Below, piece by piece: positions 23,260 through 31,766 of a DNA stretch of 64,000 nucleotides (its first letter is position 1; each line of letters opens with the position of its first letter). A program made the translations under genes and the position numbers. Source of the stretch: a virus. A model generated the notes under the pieces. That model saw nothing but the letters and a program-made list of their open reading frames with translations. It had not been told where the DNA came from and ran no database searches. The stretch covers positions 43,643-107,642 of the IMG/VR virus record IMGVR_UViG_3300028284_000003, one strand, 5' to 3'.

Positions 23260-23905
23260 TATCTTCTATCTCTGCGTCTTCTATATCGGCTTGTTGAATT
23301 CCAGCCTGGATTTGATTCATTAAGTCTTTTGTACCTCTTTGTATATTTGCACTTGAGTTATTACCACCGACTCTATTTTCTAACTCTTGGTCATCATCTC
23401 TCTTTTTATAAAGTTCAATGTCTCTCGCAATTCTCTTTGTACTTTCTTCAGTTGCCATTAAATACATTGTCTGGCTCTTAATAATATCTAACATTGATTT
23501 CTGTAACGTGGCAAGTACCTCAAACATTCTAGGTGCAAGTTCTCCACCTTCTATAGTTTCTAACAATGTAGTTAGGGCTCTCTCACCTGCATTTAATTGA
23601 TAGACTAATGAGCTCATTGTCATTTCGTCCATTTTCTTTTTAGCCATTAAATACTCATCCTTTTCAATAATCTCTGCATCTAAATAAAATTGCATAAGAC
23701 TTGTGATAGTTTTCTTAGCCTGTTTTTCAGCACCGGATTTCATATCACCATAATTAATTGCTGGGGTTGCGTTATGAAATTTAGGAGCTGGTAAATCAGT
23801 TGGATCTTGCTCTACGTCTATCATTTCATCTGGTCCTAAAAGATCTTCTAATTCTTTTTTAATCTCGTCGGCCTGTTCTGAAATTGTTTTCTTTTTCTCT
23901 GACAT
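23249..23905 (-). CDS. 16: terminase small subunit (gp16-like)
   Basis: 218 residues (T4 gp16 is 164). Central coiled-coil or helical region (LMQFYLDAEIIEKDEYLMAK through LETIEGGELAPRMFEVLATL) with flexible acidic ends, as in the ring-forming small terminase subunits. Gene overlap and order with gp17 support the call. It regulates the large subunit and recognises DNA for packaging. Confidence 0.85.
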   Translation of the reverse strand: MSEKKKTISEQADEIKKELEDLLGPDEMIDVEQDPTDLPAPKFHNATPAINYGDMKSGAEKQAKKTITSLMQFYLDAEIIEKDEYLMAKKKMDEMTMSSLVYQLNAGERALTTLLETIEGGELAPRMFEVLATLQKSMLDIIKSQTMYLMATEESTKRIARDIELYKKRDDDQELENRVGGNNSSANIQRGTKDLMNQIQAGIQQADIEDAEIEDNER

Positions 23906-23935
23906 TATCTATAGTTTTATAATCTATATATTCGA

Positions 23936-25897
23936 TTATCTTGAACTGCCGAATTTTTGTAAATCCAATGAAGGTATTGCATTGTCAATTATTAAAGCAT
24001 GTTGGCTATCTCTAACAACATATTGATGTAATATATTTACATGTTGTTCCTCTTCAATTGTTTTATCAAACATTCTAATATTGGTTACATTAAATTCACT
24101 TCCTCTAAGACTCCAATTAACATCAGTTTCCCAAATATGAGGTGATAATGTATCTAAATTACCAGCAAATGCATGTTCTAATTCATTTTGGCCAGTTGGA
24201 TCTGTAAAATTAGTTTGATCGTTTAATTTATAAATATATGCACTAACTTCTCCATATGTATTACTAACATTAACTACTACCCCATACCAAGTATCTTTAC
24301 TTAAAATTATATTATGCTGAAAAGAATAATCTTGTTGATTTATAATAATTCTAATATACATGTTAGAAAGACTAATAATTAATCCTTTATCTAATATATT
24401 AGTACCGTCTATTATTTCATGGTCAGTATTATCAGTTAAATTAAAAGTTTGACCAGGATTAACCCAAAAAGTAAATGCTCTATTTTCATCTATTCCTAAA
24501 TTAGACATTGCTTCATAAACAACACCAGGTGATTGAGATTCATCATTTAAGATAGTTGACATATTATAATAGTTTCTTGTAATAACGGTCCATCTATTCT
24601 TAAGACTAATGTCATTTATTACAAGATCTTTATGTACAAATTTTCTAACACCATCCTGTGCTCTATGATGAGTACTTTGATATTGTTGTGGTTTTGTAAC
24701 TTTGTCAAATTCCTCTTTTACCTCTTCGCCAAATATTTCTTCAACACCTTTAACTAAATCGGTGAGATCTTCCTTAAATTCGCCATCATTAGTTGATGTT
24801 CTATTCTCAAATTTCTTTAGCATTACTCTAAAATAAGTAAGCTCTCTATTAAACTCATCTGCAAGTGCAACTGAATTAACCTCATACATTCTATTATTAA
24901 AAGGAAAATATAAATAATCTCTTGCCCTTGGACTCTTATTTTCTCCAAATATGCTTCTAAATTCTTCACCAACTACATGCACTTCAAAGTCTTCAAAGCC
25001 CATTCCAAATATATCGAAACTGGCTGCTTCTGTTGGAAATTCATTATTTGGAACTAAAAGTTTCAATGATCCCTTTTCTATAACATCATATAATGAGTAT
25101 TCATGTAATATAACGTCTTTACTTCTTACATTTGGTTCAACTCTATAATAAGTGACATTGTGGCCATAAACATTATTTGCAAGATTTGAAAGACTTTTAT
25201 AAAGATGTGCTGGTTTTTGTAAGCCATAAGGATTATATAAATTAGCAGCATCACATTCTACTATAATATTAGCACAGCCATCTAATTCAAAGGGTTCACA
25301 ATCTACACACGTTTGTGGACATTCAACGACTGTTCCATCTTCATATTCTATCGTATATGTAATACTTAAAAATATAAGTTTATGTAAAGGCTGTATGTCT
25401 TCAACTGTTGCTCTAATCTCTAACCATAATGGCATTGTATTATCAAAATTTATAGAAAGCAAATCTCCTACTAATGTGCCTTTATTTAGGGGATGCCACA
25501 CACTATGCTCTCCTCCTTTTTCTATAACATCATTCTGACTCCACCTAAATTCATAACTAAAGTAGTTCCATTGGTCTGCTTTGATATAAAACGTAACATC
25601 TGTAAGATTAACTGTTGATGGACTTTGTAAAATTAAAGTTTCAGTATCAGGTGTGCTGTCAACTACAAATTCAAATCCACCTGCCAATATAATATCTCCA
25701 TTATTTAAGTCTAAATTTGTGCCTAAACCTGTTACTGTAGAGCTGCCATCTATAAATGTTAGTTTTCCTACTGTGAATTCATTTGAAAATGCAGATTTGA
25801 CTTCCCAATCAAGTACTTTATTAACCTTTAAATAAGGGTCTACTAATTTGGCAATAATTTTATCATTAACCTCAGTTGCTATGTAACCTGTTACCAT
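23936..25897 (-). CDS. large virion protein with a LamG/concanavalin-like C-terminal region
   Basis: 653 residues, not recognised over its full length. The N-terminus (about 1-200) is beta-rich. Cysteines cluster near residues 190-215 (CPQTCVDCEPFELDGC). Residues from about 430 to the end show the alternating strands of a jelly-roll LamG-like domain (FTFWVNPGQTFNLT, IRIIINQQDYSFQ, WYGVVVNVSN, FNVTNIRMFD). It is located directly downstream of the holin-like gene and upstream of gp16. It could be a neck, whisker or adsorption protein binding sugar. Confidence 0.55.
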   Translation of the reverse strand: MVTGYIATEVNDKIIAKLVDPYLKVNKVLDWEVKSAFSNEFTVGKLTFIDGSSTVTGLGTNLDLNNGDIILAGGFEFVVDSTPDTETLILQSPSTVNLTDVTFYIKADQWNYFSYEFRWSQNDVIEKGGEHSVWHPLNKGTLVGDLLSINFDNTMPLWLEIRATVEDIQPLHKLIFLSITYTIEYEDGTVVECPQTCVDCEPFELDGCANIIVECDAANLYNPYGLQKPAHLYKSLSNLANNVYGHNVTYYRVEPNVRSKDVILHEYSLYDVIEKGSLKLLVPNNEFPTEAASFDIFGMGFEDFEVHVVGEEFRSIFGENKSPRARDYLYFPFNNRMYEVNSVALADEFNRELTYFRVMLKKFENRTSTNDGEFKEDLTDLVKGVEEIFGEEVKEEFDKVTKPQQYQSTHHRAQDGVRKFVHKDLVINDISLKNRWTVITRNYYNMSTILNDESQSPGVVYEAMSNLGIDENRAFTFWVNPGQTFNLTDNTDHEIIDGTNILDKGLIISLSNMYIRIIINQQDYSFQHNIILSKDTWYGVVVNVSNTYGEVSAYIYKLNDQTNFTDPTGQNELEHAFAGNLDTLSPHIWETDVNWSLRGSEFNVTNIRMFDKTIEEEQHVNILHQYVVRDSQHALIIDNAIPSLDLQKFGSSR

Positions 25898-25926
25898 ATT
25901 TTATTTATCTAATTTATTATATAGTT

Positions 25927-26436
25927 TTAATAAGGGCCTCCATGTATGTCTGAATCGTCATCTTCGTTATTATTTTCAAAATCAGTGTTAGGATCTTCAT
26001 ATAATTCATCACCATATAACGGTCTTTGAGTTCCATTACTGTAAGGATGCTGTGTATTTTCTTCAGTATCATGCGTATTGTTTTGATAATGTTGAGATTG
26101 ATTGCCATAATAAGGACTATGGGTTCCATATCCCTCATCACTAGAGGGTCCATATTGTCTATTGTATTCACCATGTGATGAATCATAATATTCTTCATCT
26201 CCTGAAACCCCTGACTTTCTACTAAACTTTTCAGCTGTTGCAAAACCTAAACCGGCGCCTGCTAACCATAACATGCCCTCAAACATATACTCCTTTAAAG
26301 GAAGTTCTATAAATATATTTGCGACAAAGGCAATTGTTATTAAAAGAAAAGAAATTAAGGTTATAAGTCTTTTAGAAGATGGTTGACCATCTACGTCCAT
26401 TAGTATTTTTTCTAGATAAGATTTTTCTTTAGACAT
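25927..26436 (-). CDS. two-helix membrane protein with long hydrophilic tail (holin-like candidate)
   Basis: 169 residues. Two transmembrane segments lie at about residues 24-42 (ITLISFLLITIAFVANIFI) and 52-67 (FEGMLWLAGAGLGFATA), preceded by QPSSKR. The last 100 residues are very rich in Asn, Gln, Tyr, Ser and Asp/Glu, probably disordered. The N-terminal part resembles small phage holins with a PSSKR motif, but the low-complexity tail is unusual. It lies in the structural region with a late-type box, so a virion role is possible. Confidence 0.55.
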   Translation of the reverse strand: MSKEKSYLEKILMDVDGQPSSKRLITLISFLLITIAFVANIFIELPLKEYMFEGMLWLAGAGLGFATAEKFSRKSGVSGDEEYYDSSHGEYNRQYGPSSDEGYGTHSPYYGNQSQHYQNNTHDTEENTQHPYSNGTQRPLYGDELYEDPNTDFENNNEDDDSDIHGGPY

Positions 26437-26455
26437 TTAACAAAACTTCTTTTTG

Positions 26456-27094
26456 CTATATATCTTCTAAATAATCAGTAATTATTAAAGCTTCTGGATT
26501 ATCTTCATACCAATAATCGAATTCTTGTAAAATTCTATCACAGACATTTTTTACATTTTCATCATTGTCTGTGCTGAGTTTTTCAAGTCTATCTGAAAGT
26601 ACTTTTAATTTTACTAAAGAATAGTTTAATGTTTTTATGCAACCTACTTCTTTTAAAACGTAATTAACAAACTCCATGTCCTTTTCTTTAAAAAAGTCAA
26701 AAGTTCTATAACTTCCTCTAACTACTTTAAATACAAAGTTTAATGTTTTTTCTCCAGTTGTTTTATTTTCATTTATTCTAGTAAATTCATGGTTTTTTGA
26801 ATATTCAATTTGAAACCACCTTAGGTTAGGCATCTCATCTAATATTTTTTTAAGAAAATATACGGTATTTGCCCTTTTATGTAAAATTTCATTTGGAATT
26901 AAAGGTATACTATCTAATTCCTTTTTAAAATACAAATGCAATAACTTATCAATGTCTTTTTTCCTAACAATAATACTACCTTGATGTTGTTTTATTTTAC
27001 AATTATCAATAATCAATGTATAAAGTCTGTTATCTATGGAATTATATTTATAAAGTGTCGCGGCTATTACTTCCGGAAATAAATACCTAGGCAT
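26456..27094 (-). CDS. hypothetical protein downstream of gp62, 212 aa
   Basis: Unrecognised basic, mixed alpha/beta protein beginning MPRYLFPEVIAATLYKYNSI. A central charged strand region (NFVFKVVRGSYRTFDFFKEK) is followed by a helical C-terminus with an acidic end. It overlaps the gp62-like gene by eight bases and so belongs to the replication-accessory operon. Size and place made me consider a helicase loader (T4 gp59), but I see no sequence match. Confidence 0.65.
   Translation of the reverse strand: MPRYLFPEVIAATLYKYNSIDNRLYTLIIDNCKIKQHQGSIIVRKKDIDKLLHLYFKKELDSIPLIPNEILHKRANTVYFLKKILDEMPNLRWFQIEYSKNHEFTRINENKTTGEKTLNFVFKVVRGSYRTFDFFKEKDMEFVNYVLKEVGCIKTLNYSLVKLKVLSDRLEKLSTDNDENVKNVCDRILQEFDYWYEDNPEALIITDYLEDI
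26457..26464 (-). promoter_or_regulatory. candidate late promoter box GATATATA
   Basis: GATATATA on the minus strand, 21 bases before the holin-like gene and overlapping the end of the preceding gene. Confidence 0.5.
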
Positions 27095-27512
27095 AAACTT
27101 TTATTTGATTTTCTAATTTTTTAAGGTCTGTATAAAACTGTTCTTTATTAAACTCTTTTAGTTCTTCTACTTCTCTCTTACCAATTTCGTTTTTTTCCAT
27201 ATAAAATCTTAAAGCTTCATCAGATGGCTGATATTTTTCTTTAACATTTTTATTAGAACTCTTTGTTCTAGTATATATCCAACCTGGTACTTTATTAAAA
27301 CGACTTGCAACCATTTGCCAAGAATCAATTACTTTACTTCCATTAATGCCATTAAAATTAAATAATTGTGCATTTGCTGGAAACTTAATTGACATAAAAC
27401 GATTAATCATAAAATGATGTCTCTTTTTAGAAGATTCTTTTACATTTGCATAACTATCTCTCTTTGTAAACATGATTTTTACAAAGTCAAAAAGTTTAGT
27501 TTCATCTAACAT
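27087..27512 (-). CDS. 62: sliding-clamp loader small subunit (gp62-like)
   Basis: 141 residues. LFDFVKIMFTKRD, then HHFMINRFMSIKFP and AQLFNFNGIN, follow the pattern of short gp62 proteins of marine T4-type phages (F-D-F-V-x-x-I, then x-F-M-V-N-R). The gene is two genes downstream of gp44, separated by the 5' nuclease. Gp62 forms the clamp loader with gp44 to place gp45 on DNA. It is shorter than T4 gp62 (187 aa). The name rests on pattern and context. Confidence 0.6.
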   Translation of the reverse strand: MLDETKLFDFVKIMFTKRDSYANVKESSKKRHHFMINRFMSIKFPANAQLFNFNGINGSKVIDSWQMVASRFNKVPGWIYTRTKSSNKNVKEKYQPSDEALRFYMEKNEIGKREVEELKEFNKEQFYTDLKKLENQIKVYA

Positions 27513-27513
27513 A

Positions 27514-28746
27514 TTAAAAAAGTTTAGTGTTTGTTTTCTTACCTACTAGTTTTAACTTCTTTTTCTCTTTTGTTTCAGGAATATTTGCAAAGGCATCATA
27601 TTGCTTTGGTGTTTGACTAACCTTTAGCCAACCTGTACCTTCTAAGATTTTTTCTTTATTAGTCAATTGAGAAAGATCTGTACCTTCTAATACTTTTAAT
27701 TCTGATTCTACACTTGAATATATTTCATTTTGAATTGCATCTGGAATAACTTTAGTATGCAACATCATTAGACTCATATTCTGTGAGATGTTATTTTTAA
27801 TTTGTGCAATTGATGATTTACCTATAACTCTATAAACTACATCTGCAAGTTTTTCTATTTCATCTTTATTAAACAATTGATCGATAACGAATTGACTATT
27901 TTCTTTATTATATTGTTGAAATATTTTATCTGCAAGTTTATCTGTAATTGAATATGTTCTAAGTTTGCCGCCTTTCATTTCTTTCTGCCATAACACAACT
28001 GATGGGATATTATCTGACTTATCGCCAATCAATAGCTTATTAAACATAAATTCGTCGCAATTAACTTCTGTTAATTTAACTTTATTAGATTGAATCCAAT
28101 CTTTAATTGCAATTTTATATTCTTCTCTAACACCTGAGTATGTAGATAGATTAAATAATAAGTCATCTGTGTTAGTTGTTTCAGATGTGTCTAAGACATT
28201 AATAAAATCCTTGAAACAATATAGACTTTTCTGTACTGGAGAATACCACAGGGAATAAGAATCATTAGCCTTTGAATAGTTAACAAGCTGAATAAGATCT
28301 TTATCGCCAGTCCATATGATAGAATTACGACCTTTATTAATAAGTAGGGTTGACCAGCCAAATAATACATCGTCTGCTTCTGCACCTTCTATTTTATGTA
28401 CAACTACGCCGTGTTTTTGTAAGATGTTTTGAAATTCTTCATATACTCCATAGACTGCATTCCAATCTATAGAACTATCTGCTTTTCTTGTGCCTTTATA
28501 TTCTGCAGTTGGAAATAAATCTTTACGCCAGCTTCTTGCATCTACTGCAACAACAACTTTATCTATAAAGCCACGCATTTTTCTTACTTCTGATGCAAGA
28601 TCAATTGCAAGTTTTCTCATCAGTGAAGCACGAGATGCTTCATCTTCTAACATTACGCCATTTTTTGGTCTTGGTAAAACAAAGAGGCGACTATGTAAAA
28701 AATAGTTACCGTCAATAAGTAATGTATGTCCGCCTTTTCTCATCAT
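27514..28746 (-). CDS. rnh: 5'-3' exonuclease / flap nuclease (T4 RNase H-like)
   Basis: 410 residues, longer than T4 RNase H (305). FEN-type PIN fold: LLIDGNYFLHSR at the N-terminus gives the first Asp, VVVAVDARSWRK the second, IEGAEADDVLFGW the acidic cluster, WTGDKDLIQLV the next Asp pair, and LLIGDKSDNIPSV the helix-hairpin-helix entry. It removes RNA primers and flaps from lagging-strand fragments. It is encoded between the clamp loader subunits, so it is co-expressed with the replisome. Confidence 0.88.
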   Translation of the reverse strand: MMRKGGHTLLIDGNYFLHSRLFVLPRPKNGVMLEDEASRASLMRKLAIDLASEVRKMRGFIDKVVVAVDARSWRKDLFPTAEYKGTRKADSSIDWNAVYGVYEEFQNILQKHGVVVHKIEGAEADDVLFGWSTLLINKGRNSIIWTGDKDLIQLVNYSKANDSYSLWYSPVQKSLYCFKDFINVLDTSETTNTDDLLFNLSTYSGVREEYKIAIKDWIQSNKVKLTEVNCDEFMFNKLLIGDKSDNIPSVVLWQKEMKGGKLRTYSITDKLADKIFQQYNKENSQFVIDQLFNKDEIEKLADVVYRVIGKSSIAQIKNNISQNMSLMMLHTKVIPDAIQNEIYSSVESELKVLEGTDLSQLTNKEKILEGTGWLKVSQTPKQYDAFANIPETKEKKKLKLVGKKTNTKLF

Positions 28747-28749
28747 AAT

Positions 28750-29709
28750 TTAATTTTTTCTAATTATTTCTTGTATCTTATACACAAGTGAAAGCATTGT
28801 AATAACAGGATCAATAACATGTAACCTTTGTGCCTGGTGCTTTGCTACTTCTACTACAATTTCAGGAATGTGATTTGCACTTTGTGCCTTTTCCTGTTGA
28901 ATGTATTCGATGAAGTCTTCACCTAAGCTTTGTAACACATCATCTACTCTATTAGAATAATTGCTTACTAATATTTTATAGTTACTAACAGGATTTGTTT
29001 CATTAAATATTAATTCAAATACATCTTTATAAACTGAATTAAATCTTTTAACATCTGCTACCTTAATTTCTGTAGTTCCTTGTGCCTTAAACCCTTGTAA
29101 CTTATTTAATGTACTTCTTAAATCTGGAAAATTTCTTCTTACAAATTCAAGTAGAGCAGCTTTATCGATTGACATTTCTTCTTTTGTGCAAATCTCATAA
29201 ACTCTTCTCATGTATTTTTTAGTTAATTCAGCCTCTTCTTCTTTGTCAAAGTCAAAGTTAATTACTTCAAATCTTGAAAGTATAGGATCTGGTAATTTAT
29301 TAATGTAATTACAAGTGGCTATAAATCTACTATTTGATGCGAATGTTTCCATAGTCGCACGCAATGCTTTAAAAAACTGATCACTAACACCATCTACCTC
29401 ATCAAGTATTACAACCTTCATAGAACTTGGTCCATCCATAATTGAAACAGTTGAACAAAAATCTGTAATTCTTGTTCTAATAACATCTACTGATGTATCG
29501 GTTGATGCGTTAATATAAAGATACGGCATATTGAATTGATTAACAATAGCCTTTGCAGTAGAAGTTTTACCAGTACCTGGAGAACCAGCTAATAAAACGT
29601 TTTGAACTAAGCCATCTTTGAATTTGGCCATAACTCTTTCTGGTAAAATAAGTTCTGATAGATTACTAGGTCTATATTTTTCTGTGAATAGTTGTTGAAC
29701 TGCTTGCAT
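28750..29709 (-). CDS. 44: sliding-clamp loader large subunit (gp44-like AAA+ ATPase)
   Basis: 319 residues, equal to T4 gp44. Walker A GSPGTGKT at residues 42-49, Walker B VVILDEVDG around 99-107, sensor FIATCNYINKLP, and the SRF arginine-finger motif in ILSRFEVINF. It begins TEKYRPSNLSELILPE, the typical RFC-type start. It loads the clamp using ATP, with gp62. It is first in a three- or four-gene replication operon. Confidence 0.95.
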   Translation of the reverse strand: MQAVQQLFTEKYRPSNLSELILPERVMAKFKDGLVQNVLLAGSPGTGKTSTAKAIVNQFNMPYLYINASTDTSVDVIRTRITDFCSTVSIMDGPSSMKVVILDEVDGVSDQFFKALRATMETFASNSRFIATCNYINKLPDPILSRFEVINFDFDKEEEAELTKKYMRRVYEICTKEEMSIDKAALLEFVRRNFPDLRSTLNKLQGFKAQGTTEIKVADVKRFNSVYKDVFELIFNETNPVSNYKILVSNYSNRVDDVLQSLGEDFIEYIQQEKAQSANHIPEIVVEVAKHQAQRLHVIDPVITMLSLVYKIQEIIRKN

Positions 29710-29739
29710 TTATTTTTTGTTTAATTATTATATGATTTA

Positions 29740-30015
29740 TTAGTGATTTGTTTCTTCACAAACGATGCATCCGTTGTTTTTACAAGCTCCACAATCTACT
29801 ACCTTACCCGCTTTATTTGCATGGTTAATTATTTCATTCCAAATTTTTTGAGTTTCTGATTTATAATTTGGTTGTTTCCAGAAAGGAGCTAGCCATTTTG
29901 GATTGTTTACCATTTCTTGATTACATTCGAATTGTTTAGTCTTATTTAATTCACTGTAGTGTTTATTAAATAATTCTAAAGCTACTTTATCGACGGTTGT
30001 ATTTTTATTATGCAT
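29740..30015 (-). CDS. hypothetical protein with C-terminal cysteine cluster, 91 aa
   Basis: Begins MHNKNTTVDKVALELFNKHY. The end, CGACKNNGCIVC, holds four cysteines spaced like a zinc knuckle or ribbon. The body is helical with conserved-looking aromatic residues (WLAPFWKQPNY). It has its own early promoter and lies just upstream of gp44, so it may be a small early regulator. No family recognised. Confidence 0.65.
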   Translation of the reverse strand: MHNKNTTVDKVALELFNKHYSELNKTKQFECNQEMVNNPKWLAPFWKQPNYKSETQKIWNEIINHANKAGKVVDCGACKNNGCIVCEETNH

Positions 30016-30029
30016 TATTAAGTTTTAAT

Positions 30030-30068
30030 TATAATACTAATATAACTATAATCTTTGACCCGTGAAAA
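30030..30068 (-). promoter_or_regulatory. repeated early promoter element, copy 8
   Basis: TTTTCACGGGTC, 12 bases, TATATTAGTATTATA on the minus strand. It likely serves the 91-aa gene and possibly the gp44-rnh-gp62 operon behind it. Confidence 0.75.
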
Positions 30069-30102
30069 TTTTGAGGCAATTTTTTCAGAAAGTTATGAAC
30101 AA

Positions 30103-30594
30103 TTATGGATTTTTTCCCTTTTTAATTATTCTCATAAATTCCTTCTGTTCTTCTAATAAGAGTTTTTTGCAGTATTTACGAAATTCAACACTACTTTTAA
30201 GTATACGACTATCTACCATCGGTGCTTCAAGCACATCAAGGTACTCGGGGTGTATAAAATTTTCTAGACTGAAATTATTAAACTTAGATTGAATGGGTTT
30301 CATACTGATTGCACAAGTCCATTCTACAGTATCATAAGATTCCACTAAGTCGTCCATTGGAACTGGCGTCTCTGTCGTGCAGTCAAAATAAAGTTTATTT
30401 CTTTTTGTACTATTCTTAAGTTTGAGATTATTTGACTCTATTCTAATTATTTGTTCGAGGAATTGAACATCGTTTGCCCATTCATTTAGGCTTCTATTTT
30501 CTATTAGAAATTGTCTGATACTCCTAGGAAGCCCATCGAGTTTTATACCATATCGATGGGCTTGTTTAGGATTGTTTGATTTTTGAATTTTCAA
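30103..30594 (-). CDS. hypothetical protein with TTG start, 163 aa
   Basis: The frame begins at TTG (no ATG is available near the N-terminus) six bases after the preceding stop and reads KIQKSNNPKQAHRYGIKLDG. Mixed helical protein with a basic end (LLLEEQKEFMRIIKKGKNP). No family recognised. A perfect 9-bp inverted repeat (30531-30539 with 30553-30561) lies near its 5' end. It follows the secreted repeat protein gene. Confidence 0.55.
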   Translation of the reverse strand: MKIQKSNNPKQAHRYGIKLDGLPRSIRQFLIENRSLNEWANDVQFLEQIIRIESNNLKLKNSTKRNKLYFDCTTETPVPMDDLVESYDTVEWTCAISMKPIQSKFNNFSLENFIHPEYLDVLEAPMVDSRILKSSVEFRKYCKKLLLEEQKEFMRIIKKGKNP

Positions 30595-30600
30595 AAGATT

Positions 30601-31053
30601 CTACTTTTCTTTTCTTTCTTTTTTAGAAGGCTTTTCTTTTCTTGGCTTTTCTTCTTTAACCTTTTCTGGTTTATCAGTTACAACCGTAGACTGCGCAGCT
30701 CTGTTAAGAGTAGGTTTGTCTTCTTTTTCTTTAAGGATAGCTGGCTTCTCAGGTCTCATAGTATTATTAGTAGATTGAGTAGCTCTATTAGTTATAACTT
30801 TTCCTTTTCCTTTTTCAACAGTAACTTCTGGTCTATTAGTTACAGTCGTAGATTGAGTAGCTCTATTTGTTGAGTTACTACCTGTAGGTCTAATAGATAC
30901 TGGCGTAGTTGTTTTAATTTCTTTTTCAACTATAACAGAACTGTTAGTTCCTTTTGTATTTTTAATAGGTTTAGTGTTTTTGTGTCCTTTTTCTTGTGCA
31001 GAAATTGAAACAATTGCCAAAAACAGTATACCTGTGATTATTGATTTTTTCAT
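30601..31053 (-). CDS. secreted basic repeat protein with signal peptide
   Basis: 150 residues. MKKSIITGILFLAIVSISAQ is a clear Sec signal peptide of flavobacterial style, cleaved near A19-Q20. The mature part is low-complexity and basic, with three related units: TNRATQSTTVTNRPE, TNRATQSTNNTMRPE and LNRAAQSTVVTDKPE, separated by Lys/Glu-rich linkers, and a strongly basic KPRKEKPSKKERKEK tail. It is probably exported to the periplasm or cell surface during infection. Function unknown; it may be acquired from the host. Confidence 0.75.
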   Translation of the reverse strand: MKKSIITGILFLAIVSISAQEKGHKNTKPIKNTKGTNSSVIVEKEIKTTTPVSIRPTGSNSTNRATQSTTVTNRPEVTVEKGKGKVITNRATQSTNNTMRPEKPAILKEKEDKPTLNRAAQSTVVTDKPEKVKEEKPRKEKPSKKERKEK

Positions 31054-31141
31054 ATTTGTGTGTTTAATTTAACTATTATTATATGATAATTAAATAAATT
31101 GTTTCAAATATTTTTACCTTTTCAATATATGCTCTTGTTTT

Positions 31142-31759
31142 TTATTTCCAAGACCATAATCTATTTTCTGGAGTATCATGAATTACAATAGTATCTTCCG
31201 TTATTTTAGTATCGTAAAAGCTTTTATAATTAAATAAAGAAACATCTGGCCCTAAACATTCAAACATTTTATCAGAAATTGCTCTTCCTCCCCATGCCCA
31301 ATCTACATTTTTGTAAATAGATAAAACTTCTTTGATAATTCTAGAATCTTTAGAGGCTCCCATAACAGTACAGTCAATAAGTGCTCCTCTTTTCTCTTCT
31401 ATGCTCTTAGGTCTTACTCCACCAAAAAATGAAGTATTTTCATTAATATTTTCAATAATATTATTAAATGATCTTATAGGATTTGCATCTACATCTACGT
31501 AAACTCCACCAAAATCTCTTAAGATTAATAATCTTGCTCTATCTGCGATATGTGCTGGTTTAAAATGAGTATCGACGTCTTTCCAATAACTTTGTAAAAA
31601 TTTATCTTCTTTATAATGAATTTTAAATATATCATCATTTGTCCATAATTTATATTCCCAATCAGGGTGCAAATTATACATACGTTCCATAAATAATTTG
31701 CACTTTTCAGGAATTGGAGAATTGCCAATCCAAATTTGATGAATTTTCTTAGGTATCAT
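31142..31759 (-). CDS. glycosyltransferase, OCH1/capsular (Gly_transf_sug) type
   Basis: From the ATG at 31759 the protein is 205 residues. A longer frame starting 18 codons earlier would overlap the previous gene. It begins MIPKKIHQIWIGN, the family's signature start, then WEYKLWTNDD and ADRARLLILRDFGGVYVDVD with the DxD metal site. Members transfer hexoses from nucleotide sugars. In this position between head genes and a secreted protein it may decorate a virion or host-surface molecule; the galE-like gene could provide the donor. Confidence 0.85.
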   Translation of the reverse strand: MIPKKIHQIWIGNSPIPEKCKLFMERMYNLHPDWEYKLWTNDDIFKIHYKEDKFLQSYWKDVDTHFKPAHIADRARLLILRDFGGVYVDVDANPIRSFNNIIENINENTSFFGGVRPKSIEEKRGALIDCTVMGASKDSRIIKEVLSIYKNVDWAWGGRAISDKMFECLGPDVSLFNYKSFYDTKITEDTIVIHDTPENRLWSWK

Positions 31760-31766
31760 TTTAGTC

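Noticed and set aside
26456-27094. Assignment as helicase loader gp59 from size and position
   Set aside because: No sequence pattern of T4 gp59 could be seen, so it is left as hypothetical.
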